From contig JAKSOY010000207.1 of NCBI GenBank assembly GCA_024405255.1, positions 1-7,937 on the forward strand: a stretch of DNA of 7,937 nt, written 5' to 3'. The notes under the pieces were generated by a model. It saw only the letters and a list, made by a program, of their open reading frames with translations. It was not told the DNA's origin and did no database searches. Numbering within the stretch: position 1 is the stretch's first letter; each line of letters opens with the position of its first letter. The DNA is from Kiritimatiellia bacterium. Lineage in GTDB: Bacteria > Verrucomicrobiota > Kiritimatiellia > RFP12 > UBA1067. Of the stretch, positions 1-6,355 are shown piece by piece. The position numbers and the translations under genes were made by a program.

Positions 1-2
1 GC

Positions 3-348
3 GGATCCCGCGGCGGTACGGACGGCGCGGACGCCGCGGCGGCTCCTCGGCTGGCTTCGACGACGACGGTCGGCGTGAATTCTCCCAAGGCATTTTTCCG
101 GGAGGACGGTTTGGACGGCGGATGGTTTGATTTCAATGCGGAGCATCATCGGCAGGAGGGCGAAGAGCGGCGTGGAGAAAAGGGATGCCGTCCAGACGCG
201 GACCTGGGCGGTGGACGACAAGATCGAACTTCGCCTACGGCATCAGAAACATCGACGCGACGATCCGCCTCGTCGTGCCGTTCCGCTCGGCGTTCGGAAT
301 TCCGCAGCCCGGCAGAAAGCGGAACGAGTCTGCAAAAACAGGGGTTAA
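3..348 (+). pseudogene. Possible frameshifted coding remnant, no family recognised
   Basis: No single frame is open and convincing here, but the strong G/C preference at third codon positions that marks real genes in this window moves from frame to frame. It sits in frame 3 from the left edge to about 135 (a product including VGVNSPKAFFREDGLDGG), in frame 1 from about 136 to 225 (RDAVQTRTWAVDDKIE) and in frame 2 from about 226 to 310 (FAYGIRNIDATIRLVVPF). Joined by two frame changes, these give a plausible polypeptide whose last part alternates polar and hydrophobic residues like beta strands. The joined frame is followed by lower-GC sequence that runs into the repeat region, so its true end is unclear; frame 1 stops at 346-348. 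It could be the 3' end of a decayed gene, or an intact gene broken by assembly indels. I do not recognise a family, and the start lies outside the window. The call is uncertain. Confidence 0.3.
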
Positions 349-397
349 ACGATCCTGCGCCGTGAAAACCGACCCACAGTCATGCCCGAAGAGCCCC

Positions 398-511
398 AAA
401 AAATCGGTCCCATCCGTCCGATCGGTCCCGTCGGTCCTAGCGAAAACAACAAGGCACACATCATGCAATGCCGGGTGCCTATTTTTTGTTTTTGGGACGG
501 ATGGGACCGAT
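398..511 (-). terminator. Large inverted repeat with T-run, candidate operon terminator
   Basis: Bases 403-419 and 495-511 form a perfect 17-base inverted repeat with a 75-base loop. Read on the minus strand, the second arm is followed at once by a T-run (398-403 are all A on the plus strand). The loop holds a smaller stem, AGGCAC/GTGCCT at 452-457 and 475-480, with T-rich sequence on both sides: plus-strand 481-493, and minus-strand just below 452. This is the first strong structure downstream of the esterase stop at 640, so it could end transcription of the minus-strand genes. The large loop and 130-base distance from the stop are unusual for a standard intrinsic terminator, so it may simply be a folded repeat. 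Confidence 0.35.
402..437 (-). repeat. Four tandem 9-base units (GGACCGATC type)
   Basis: Read on the minus strand, this stretch is four consecutive 9-base units: GGACCGACG, GGACCGATC, GGACGGATG and GGACCGATT. Each is GGAC, a C or G, GA, then two variable bases. The 9-base period corresponds to three codons, and in one minus-strand frame it would read Thr-Asp-Gly/Arg repeats. The surrounding open frame starts with a non-ATG codon, has no family features and runs across both arrays, so I treat this as a non-coding repeat. It faces a second array of the same unit at 495-566. Confidence 0.7.
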
Positions 512-566
512 CTCCTGTGATAGGTCGGATAGGCTTGATGGGATTGATTTTGATAATGGGACAAAA
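495..566 (+). repeat. Second 9-base-period array, opposite orientation, decaying
   Basis: The plus strand begins with two exact units, GGACGGATG (495-503) and GGACCGATC (504-512), matching units of the array at 402-437 but on the other strand. Six further 9-base blocks follow with decreasing identity: TCCTGTGAT, AGGTCGGAT, AGGCTTGAT, GGGATTGAT, TTTGATAAT and GGGACAAAA. The G-rich start and the GAT or AAT ending keep the period visible. A 10-base copy of AATGGGACAA (555-564) recurs at 599-608. The pattern looks like a short repeat that expanded and then diverged. Confidence 0.6.
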
Positions 567-639
567 CCTGGCGGAACGAAAACCTTTGGCACCTCATCAA
601 TGGGACAAGATCTGCACGGTACGTAATCCGCGACAATCC

Positions 640-2706
640 TTACTTGACCCAGACGGAAATGCGGCGCGACTTGTATTGGCCGCCGTTGCGCGTGAACGTC
701 CAGTCGAGTTGCGGACCGTGTCCCGAACGGACCGCGGCGCGGTTCGTTCCGAAACCGATTTCGCAGACCGCCCGTGCCGGGTTGAAGTGGTTGAAGGCGA
801 GAATCGTCTGACGGGTTTTCAGATCATGGACCTGGAAGCAGCCGTAGCCCACACGTTCCGGCTCCACCGGCGTGTCGTTGTAGTCCCACAGCTTGTCATC
901 GCCGCCAGGCGGATTCGCCTGGCATTGCGCCCCGTAGTTGGACGAATAGAACTCGACGACTCCGCCCTCACCGCCGTTGCGCGGCGGAACGGCGGCCACG
1001 TTCGAACGCACGACGAGATTCTTCACCGGCACGCGGTCAAGATGAGCCCCGGCTCTCCCGGTGAACACGAAATCGTCGCTCGACGTCTTCCAGGCGTCCA
1101 TCGCCGTACAGACGAACTGGACCTCTCCGCGCATCGTCTCGACTTCCATCAGGTACGCCACCTGCGTGATCCCCGTCTTCGAGGCGAGCGTCTTCGGCGG
1201 ATGGTGCGCGAAATCCGGCACCAACGGCAAGTCGATCCGCTGCACGCACGTGAACCCCTTCAGCAGAGGCAGCTTCTCGGCGGCACCCATCGCCAGCTTC
1301 ACACCGCAATGACACGGCCCCGCCGGCAACCCGGCACCGTTCACGAGATTCGGCGTGGACCCGTTCTGCGCCGCAAAGCGCATCGCCGTCGGCATCTCCA
1401 CGCCCTCGGCCGTCAACACGACGTCACACCCCTCGATCACCGCCTTCGCACGCACCCACATGCCACTCGCATCGCGCAGTTCAAAGCAGGTCGGTTCCTT
1501 GCCGTCGCGCGTCTTGAGTCCGTCCGCATCCGCAAAGGTCACACGCAGCGCACGCCCTTCCACACGATGCGCCTTCAAGGTCGGCGTCTTCCACGGACGA
1601 ACAAACTTGCCGTACACCCGGTCCAGCGCCTGGTCGGCCATGCGCATGCCGACGGTCCGCTTGTCGGTCGGATGGATGTCGCGCACATTGCCGACGTCGT
1701 TGATGACCGTATAGCCCGTATTCGGCACACGCTCCGGCACGCGCGCCTGCGCCTCCTGCAGCGCCGAGAGGAAGGTCTGCTGCTCGCCCGTATAGCGATA
1801 CGGCGCCAACTGCACGAGGAAGTACGGGAAGTCGCCCTGTCCCCACTCACGCCGCCAGGCGCGCACCTGGCAGACGGTCTTTTCAAGATAGGCGTCGCCG
1901 TCATGCACGTTGGAGCAGCCCTGGTACCAGATGGCGCCCTTGATCGCAAACGGTACAAGCCCCGCGACCATGCCGTTCCACAGCACCGTCGGCGTATCAA
2001 CCGCCCGCTGCACAGCCGGAAGGTGCTGCAGCATCCACAGATCGTCCGGATGCCCCGCCGGCGTCCAGGGTTCGATGCGCGTACCGCCCCAGGACGAATT
2101 GATCAACCCCACCGGCACCTTGAGTTCCTTCATCAGCGTCTCGCCGAAGAAATAGGCCACCGCACTTTGCGCGGGTGTGGACTGGGGCGTCGTCTCTTCC
2201 CACTTCGCCTGCACATCGGCCTGCGGCTCGTAGGCGATTTTGCGCGCAACCCTGAAATGGCGCAGCAGCGGATGCTTCGCGGCGGCGATTTCCTGCGCGG
2301 CGTTCTTCACGCGGTTCATCGTGAAGGCCATATTGCTCTGTCCCGAGCAGAACCACACTTCGCCGACCACGACATTCGTGAAACACACGAGCGACGACTG
2401 TTCGCCGTAGACGGACGACACCACGAAGTTGCGTCCTTCGGCACTCGCCGTCAGCGGCGCCAGCTTCACCTTCCACTGGCCCTTGCCATCCGCAACCGCC
2501 TCGACTTTCTGTCCGGCAAAGGCCACCGTCACGCGTTCGCCCGCCGCCGCCGTTCCCCACACGGGCACGTTCTGGTCCCGCTGCAGCACCATGCCATTCC
2601 CGAAAATCTGCGGCAGCTTCACCTCGCCGCCCACACTCGCCGCCAGGATCAAACCCGCAGCAACTGTCCACACCTTCATCGACTGCATTCGTTTTTGTGT
2701 CTGCAT
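640..2706 (-). CDS. Secreted sialate O-acetylesterase (SASA) with extra C-terminal module
   Basis: Predicted exported carbohydrate esterase of 688 residues that would remove O-acetyl groups from sialic acids or related acetylated sugars. Residues 1 to about 27 are a signal peptide (basic start, hydrophobic core, then ASVGG). The SASA/SGNH core shows the nucleophile block SGQSNM (121-126, Ser124), GGTRIEPW (207-214), WYQGCSNV (260-267) and DIHPTDKR (343-350), whose His345 should complete the catalytic site. Residues 30-120 form the usual N-terminal beta region. The usual core ends near residue 480; about 200 more residues follow and end in DWTFTRNGGQYKSRRISVWV, a beta-rich module whose name I cannot give. 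The start at 2706 is chosen over Met7 and Met10 because AGGAGG lies 8 bases upstream. It is the last gene of the minus-strand run, 56 bases after the DUF445 gene. The SASA call is firm; the exact sugar substrate is unknown. Confidence 0.93.
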   Translation of the reverse strand: MQTQKRMQSMKVWTVAAGLILAASVGGEVKLPQIFGNGMVLQRDQNVPVWGTAAAGERVTVAFAGQKVEAVADGKGQWKVKLAPLTASAEGRNFVVSSVYGEQSSLVCFTNVVVGEVWFCSGQSNMAFTMNRVKNAAQEIAAAKHPLLRHFRVARKIAYEPQADVQAKWEETTPQSTPAQSAVAYFFGETLMKELKVPVGLINSSWGGTRIEPWTPAGHPDDLWMLQHLPAVQRAVDTPTVLWNGMVAGLVPFAIKGAIWYQGCSNVHDGDAYLEKTVCQVRAWRREWGQGDFPYFLVQLAPYRYTGEQQTFLSALQEAQARVPERVPNTGYTVINDVGNVRDIHPTDKRTVGMRMADQALDRVYGKFVRPWKTPTLKAHRVEGRALRVTFADADGLKTRDGKEPTCFELRDASGMWVRAKAVIEGCDVVLTAEGVEMPTAMRFAAQNGSTPNLVNGAGLPAGPCHCGVKLAMGAAEKLPLLKGFTCVQRIDLPLVPDFAHHPPKTLASKTGITQVAYLMEVETMRGEVQFVCTAMDAWKTSSDDFVFTGRAGAHLDRVPVKNLVVRSNVAAVPPRNGGEGGVVEFYSSNYGAQCQANPPGGDDKLWDYNDTPVEPERVGYGCFQVHDLKTRQTILAFNHFNPARAVCEIGFGTNRAAVRSGHGPQLDWTFTRNGGQYKSRRISVWVK

Positions 2707-2714
2707 CTGTTCTT

Positions 2715-2720
2715 CCTCCT
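2715..2720 (-). promoter_or_regulatory. Ribosome binding site that fixes the esterase start
   Basis: A perfect AGGAGG inside AAAGGAGGAAGA lies 8 bases before the ATG at 2706. Two other in-frame ATG codons lie 6 and 9 codons downstream and have no comparable site, so the longest start is preferred. It also leaves a proper basic N-terminus ahead of the hydrophobic signal core. Confidence 0.8.
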
Positions 2721-2739
2721 TTGACTTTGAAGCTTGACA

Positions 2740-2764
2740 ATTGAAAATGAAAACCGAAACGGTT
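2740..2764 (-). terminator. Small hairpin with T-rich tail between DUF445 and esterase genes
   Basis: Read on the minus strand, a 5-base stem AACCG with loop TTT and arm CGGTT starts inside the TAA stop of the DUF445 gene (arms 2752-2756 and 2760-2764) and is followed by TTCATTTTC. The stem is short for an efficient terminator, so at most it would attenuate read-through into the esterase gene. I see no clear -35/-10 pair in the rest of the 56-base gap. Confidence 0.3.
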
Positions 2765-4001
2765 AGCCCAAACGGGCGAGGAGCTGGAGAGCGCCCACAA
2801 ACGCACCCAGCACGAAACCAAGCACCTGCACGGCGCAGAAGTTTTCAGCCATGAATTCCTGCAAGGTCGTATGGAAGGACGCCACCGACATGTTGTCCAC
2901 CGCCTCGGCGACACGTGCCTCCAGCCGCAGCTTGTCGAGGATCGTCTGCTTGTTGTCCGTAATGAACTGCACCACCCTCTCGCCGACCTTCGGCAAGAGA
3001 ACGTGCTCCAGCTTCTCACGCAGCAATTCGGACGCAAATGCCCGCGTAATGAGTGCGGGCACCTTCTCGCGGATGTAGGTGCCGAGGAACCGCTTTCCGC
3101 GTACTTTCAGCTCGCGGATGAGTCCGCCCATCACCGCCTGGCCTTCGGCCCCTTTCATCCAGGTCGTCAGCTGGTCGGCACACGCCAGCATCTTCTCGCG
3201 CAGCATCTCCTGCGTCGTCTCGCGCGTGAGCCAGCCCTCCAGCTTGGACCGCAAGCTCGCCTCGTCCGCCACGTTGTTCATCACGTAGTCCGTGATCTGG
3301 GAGGCGAACATCGCGAAGAGCAGATTCTCGCCCAACTTCATCTGCAGATAGGTACGCAGTTCGCTGCGGACCTCGCCGATGATCCCGCCCGCGTTTTCCT
3401 TCAGCACGTCCACGAACTTGTTGACGACGAAACGACGCGACGTCTCGCTTTTGAGTCGCGGCAGAATCTCTTCGTTCCACAACGACGACCAGGTCTCCTC
3501 CGTGGCGAGGCTGTCGAAGACGTCCACGACCTGGCGCTCCACATACGGTGTGACGAACGTGACAATCTCATCCGTATGCGCGAGAAGAAAATTCAACGCG
3601 CTGTCACGAATCGACTCGAGATTCCGAGGCTCGGCCACATAGACGCTCACCTCGCGTTTCATCTCCTCCACCAGTGCATCCGGATTGAGTAGTTTCTGTC
3701 CCACCATCCGTCCCATCGAAACGGCCATCTGCTTTTTCTGCCGAGGGATGATGCCCTGGATGCGTCCGCCCAACCGCGGCTCGTAGGGCTTGAAGAGATA
3801 CCAGAGCGCGAGCCAGTTCGTGATATAGCCGACCGCGCCGGCCAGCAGCACGGGCAGACACCATCCCGCCACCCGATTCACCTGCGCCATCCAGGCCCCG
3901 TCCGGCAGACAGAACCGCAGTGCCACATGCACCACCTCGAGAGCCAGCACCAGCCAGCTGAAGACATTCAGGATTCGGTCCCAAAACTTCCATCCGTTCA
4001 T
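2763..4001 (-). CDS. DUF445 family membrane protein
   Basis: Protein of 412 residues of the DUF445 family (YheB-like in Bacillus), whose function is unknown. The family signature is clear: a hydrophobic segment leading into GAVGYITNWLALWYLFKPYEP (from residue 55), then QGIIPRQKKQMAVSMGRMVG (82-101). Predicted membrane spans are about 10-30, 47-70 and a C-terminal span near 389-410 (LGFVLGAFVGALQ), which is the usual family layout: N-terminal anchors, a long charged helical middle (about 90-385) and a C-terminal anchor. Length is ordinary for the family. The start is supported by AGGAGG 7 bases upstream (4009-4014), close to the stop of the glycosyltransferase gene 15 bases away. The spacing says it is co-transcribed with the upstream genes. 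Its role is not known; a membrane or envelope function is inferred only from topology. Confidence 0.9.
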   Translation of the reverse strand: MNGWKFWDRILNVFSWLVLALEVVHVALRFCLPDGAWMAQVNRVAGWCLPVLLAGAVGYITNWLALWYLFKPYEPRLGGRIQGIIPRQKKQMAVSMGRMVGQKLLNPDALVEEMKREVSVYVAEPRNLESIRDSALNFLLAHTDEIVTFVTPYVERQVVDVFDSLATEETWSSLWNEEILPRLKSETSRRFVVNKFVDVLKENAGGIIGEVRSELRTYLQMKLGENLLFAMFASQITDYVMNNVADEASLRSKLEGWLTRETTQEMLREKMLACADQLTTWMKGAEGQAVMGGLIRELKVRGKRFLGTYIREKVPALITRAFASELLREKLEHVLLPKVGERVVQFITDNKQTILDKLRLEARVAEAVDNMSVASFHTTLQEFMAENFCAVQVLGFVLGAFVGALQLLARLG

Positions 4002-4016
4002 TTTCGGCCCTCCTCT

Positions 4017-5216
4017 TCAACGCGCACAGTGCACCAGGTCGACGATCCACGCGACATATTCGCCGTAGACGGTCGTCGCGTCGAAGCGCGTGGCAAGACG
4101 CCGCGCACCCGCCTGCAGCGGAACCGGATCAAGCGTGCGCAGACACGCGACCGCCGCGATGAACGACGCAACCGATCCCGCCGTGTAGGTCTCGCCCGCC
4201 TGGTATTCGGCGATGAGTTGCGCCGTCTCGCCTTCGAGCGAATTCAAAATCGGCAGACCCGCGGCCGCGTAGTCCGCCAGCTTGTACGGCACGCCCACGC
4301 ACGAAGCGCCGAACATCGGCACCACGCCAGCATCGGCTCGCGCGAGCAGGGCCCTCAACGGCGTCTCCGCGAGATAGCCGTGAAAATGGATGCGCGGCGA
4401 ATTCGCCGCCAAGGCGCGAAGCGCCGTTTCGTCTGGACCCGTTCCCGCCAGTTCAAGCACCAGATCCGGCGTTTCCTTCACGGCCGTAATGAGCGTGGCC
4501 AGATCGTACGATGCACTCATATTGCCCGCATAGACAAGCGTCAGGCGTTCACCGCGCGGACGCGGCGGCGGCACATCCGTCCCGTCCGTACGCGCAATGC
4601 CGTGGTAGAACAGACGCGCCGGCGCTGTGGCGCCATACGTTCGGACAAGATCGAGATAACGCGCCGCCACGACGGAAATTCCCCGTGCCGCGCAGTAGTT
4701 GGCACGCGCCGTACGCGCGAGCGGCGCGAGGACGAACTTCGGCACGACCCGCTGGAACGTCTCGGGCCAGGCGTCCATCACATCCACGACAAACGGAATC
4801 CGATGCGCCGCACAGTAGTCACGCGCCGCGGCACACAGGCCGAGCGGCGGAGACGAGGCGATCACCACATCCGGCGGCTGCTCGGCGGCGACACGCGCCG
4901 TCCAACGGCGCGCGAGCGCGCGATGGGAGAAGATACGCACGAAGCTGATGTTGCGCCGATAGGGCGGCGTCTGAATCAGCACAAGACGGAATCCATCGAC
5001 CTGCCACACGTTGGAACCGGCGGCGCGTCCGTTCAACTTGACCGCCTCGTCGGACACGAACGCACGCGGCGCCTTGTGCGCGTGCGAGAAATCGCTCGTC
5101 CAGAACGTCACCTCGTGTCCGGCACGCGCAAATGCACGCGCCATCAGCCAGTACCGCTGCGGACGATTCCCCTCAAGCGGCAGATTGTCGAACGGATTGA
5201 CAATCCACACTCTCAT
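4017..5216 (-). CDS. GT4-like glycosyltransferase (WbuB-type)
   Basis: Predicted GT-B fold glycosyltransferase, 399 residues, cytoplasmic or membrane-peripheral, transferring a sugar from an activated nucleotide donor to an envelope or exported glycan. The N-terminal half shows the acceptor-side pattern of WbuB-like enzymes: EGNRPQRYWLMARAFARAGH (15-34), TSDFSH (40-45), SSPP (121-124) and DVMDAWPE (145-152). The C-terminal half has the donor-domain strands YAGNMSASYDL (229-239), LAGTGPDE (256-263) and VPYKLADYAAAGLPIL (309-324), where this subfamily has K-x2-E/D-Y in place of a plain E-x7-E motif. The linker carries TDGTDVPPPRP (210-220), coded by the same short repeat type as at 402-437. Its ATG overlaps the upstream stop as ATGA, with GAGGAG 11 bases before the start, pointing to translational coupling. 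Donor and acceptor cannot be read from the sequence. Confidence 0.88.
   Translation of the reverse strand: MRVWIVNPFDNLPLEGNRPQRYWLMARAFARAGHEVTFWTSDFSHAHKAPRAFVSDEAVKLNGRAAGSNVWQVDGFRLVLIQTPPYRRNISFVRIFSHRALARRWTARVAAEQPPDVVIASSPPLGLCAAARDYCAAHRIPFVVDVMDAWPETFQRVVPKFVLAPLARTARANYCAARGISVVAARYLDLVRTYGATAPARLFYHGIARTDGTDVPPPRPRGERLTLVYAGNMSASYDLATLITAVKETPDLVLELAGTGPDETALRALAANSPRIHFHGYLAETPLRALLARADAGVVPMFGASCVGVPYKLADYAAAGLPILNSLEGETAQLIAEYQAGETYTAGSVASFIAAVACLRTLDPVPLQAGARRLATRFDATTVYGEYVAWIVDLVHCAR
4575..4589 (-). repeat. GGAC-type repeat inside glycosyltransferase linker
   Basis: The minus strand reads ACGGACGGGACGGAT, coding Thr-Asp-Gly-Thr-Asp at residues 210-214 between the two Rossmann domains. 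The preceding Ile-Ala-Arg gives IARTDGTD, very close to the FARTDGTD that the intergenic array at 402-437 would encode in one minus-strand frame. It is too short to call on its own, but the match in frame and sequence is suggestive. Confidence 0.4.
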
Positions 5217-6355
5217 GCCGCAGGCGTCTCCTCTTTTTTCACCGGCACGCGCGGCGTCAGCACGGCCGCACCGACCAGGGCCGTGAACGGGGCCACCAGA
5301 ACGAGCGAGAAGCTGCCGATGAGCGTCTTCACCACTTCGGACGCCACGAGCGACGAATTGAGAAAGTCGAGCGGCTGCGTACCCTGCGCCGCGAACGCCA
5401 TCAGGAGCGTGATATAGCCGCCCGAATAGGCCAGGAGCAGCGTCGTCGTCATCGTGCCCACCACACTTCGACCGATCCGCAGACCAGAAAGCAGCAACTC
5501 GCGGCGCGGCAAGGACGGATTATGCCGGGCGACCTCCTCGATGCCGCTGGCGATATCCATCGCAAGATCCATCACGGCGCCCGAACTGGCCAAGACCATC
5601 GCCCCGATGAACACATCCTGCAGGTTGAGGGATTCGTAGCCCGAGTAGAGCAGCGTCTGTACGAATGGCATCGTAGCGCCATTAATGTTCATCAGACGTC
5701 CGAACAGATGCGCCATGGCGAGTCCGGCGAAGACGCCAAGCGTCGAACCGAGAAAAGCCGCCCAGCCCTTCCGCGTCCAGCCCGCGACCAGATACATGAT
5801 GACCGCCGTCAGAAAGCACACGGCCGCGAACGAAACCCAGCTCGCCGGCCACCCGCGCAACGCCAGCGGAATCACGCCCTTCCAAATGACAAGACAGCTG
5901 AAGAGGAAACTGAAGAGCGCCTTCATTCCCGTCCAGCCGCCGAACAGACACAAGAGCGCACAAAACCCGAGGAAGAGCGTCGCAATCCACCCCAGGCGCC
6001 AATGGTCACGCGCAACGAGCGTATCCGTGCCGGGCTTTTCATTGCCCTTTTCGACAACCACCGCCTGGTCGCCCGGCTTGAATAGCTTGTCCAATTCAAG
6101 CTGGGCGCGAACTTCGTTGGCCGCTCGGAAGGTCATACCCTTGTTGGGCCCCTCCAGCATTCCCACCGTCAGGTGCTGCGTCCCGAACTTCAATAGCCCG
6201 TGTTCTTCGAGGGACGAATCGTCCACCGTCAACACACGGGCGCGACGTGCCGTACCATTTTGGGACAGCAATGCCGGCGGCGACGGTGCGAACCACAATG
6301 CCGCGCAGGAAAGCGCCAGCAGGAGGATCGCCACGATGTCGCCGAGTCGCTTCAT
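5213..6355 (-). CDS. YibE/F family multi-pass membrane protein
   Basis: Integral membrane protein of 380 residues in the YibE/F family, whose biochemical role is not established. It has an N-terminal span (about 6-26), an extracytoplasmic region of about 90 residues with short beta-like stretches (33-118, VLTVDD, GMTFRAANEV, GDQAVVVEKG), then about seven more spans between residues 122 and 366. The two family hallmarks are present: GAVMDLAMDIASGIEEV (259-275) and GRSVVGTMTTTLLLAYSGG (295-313). Length is typical. The ATG overlaps the phosphatase stop as ATGA and has only a weak AAGG upstream, so translation probably depends on ribosomes finishing the phosphatase. The downstream glycosyltransferase start overlaps this gene's stop in the same way. 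A transport or export-related role is possible but not shown. Confidence 0.92.
   Translation of the reverse strand: MKRLGDIVAILLLALSCAALWFAPSPPALLSQNGTARRARVLTVDDSSLEEHGLLKFGTQHLTVGMLEGPNKGMTFRAANEVRAQLELDKLFKPGDQAVVVEKGNEKPGTDTLVARDHWRLGWIATLFLGFCALLCLFGGWTGMKALFSFLFSCLVIWKGVIPLALRGWPASWVSFAAVCFLTAVIMYLVAGWTRKGWAAFLGSTLGVFAGLAMAHLFGRLMNINGATMPFVQTLLYSGYESLNLQDVFIGAMVLASSGAVMDLAMDIASGIEEVARHNPSLPRRELLLSGLRIGRSVVGTMTTTLLLAYSGGYITLLMAFAAQGTQPLDFLNSSLVASEVVKTLIGSFSLVLVAPFTALVGAAVLTPRVPVKKEETPAA

Noticed and set aside
402..566. CRISPR array
   Set aside because: The units are only 9 bases, are contiguous without spacers and face each other in two orientations; no cas gene is present.
235..636. 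A 133-codon minus-strand frame just after the esterase gene
   Set aside because: It begins with a non-ATG codon without a good ribosome site, and much of it is translation of the two repeat arrays (Thr-Asp-Gly and Ser-Val-Pro runs). I treat it as non-coding.
1915..1927. Loss of a usual residue in the esterase motif WYQGE(S/A)N, here WYQGCSN
   Set aside because: Cys at this position is familiar to me from other SASA proteins, and the nucleophile and His motifs are intact, so I do not regard it as inactivating.
382..2724. A 780-codon open frame on the plus strand
   Set aside because: It lies opposite the esterase gene, which has a signal peptide, all SASA motifs and a strong ribosome site. 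The plus-strand product is rich in Arg and His with no domain, as expected for the reverse of a GC-rich gene.
3927..5417. A 496-codon open frame on the plus strand
   Set aside because: It is antisense to the glycosyltransferase and parts of both neighbours, and is Arg-rich without recognisable motifs. It is explained by codon bias on the minus strand.
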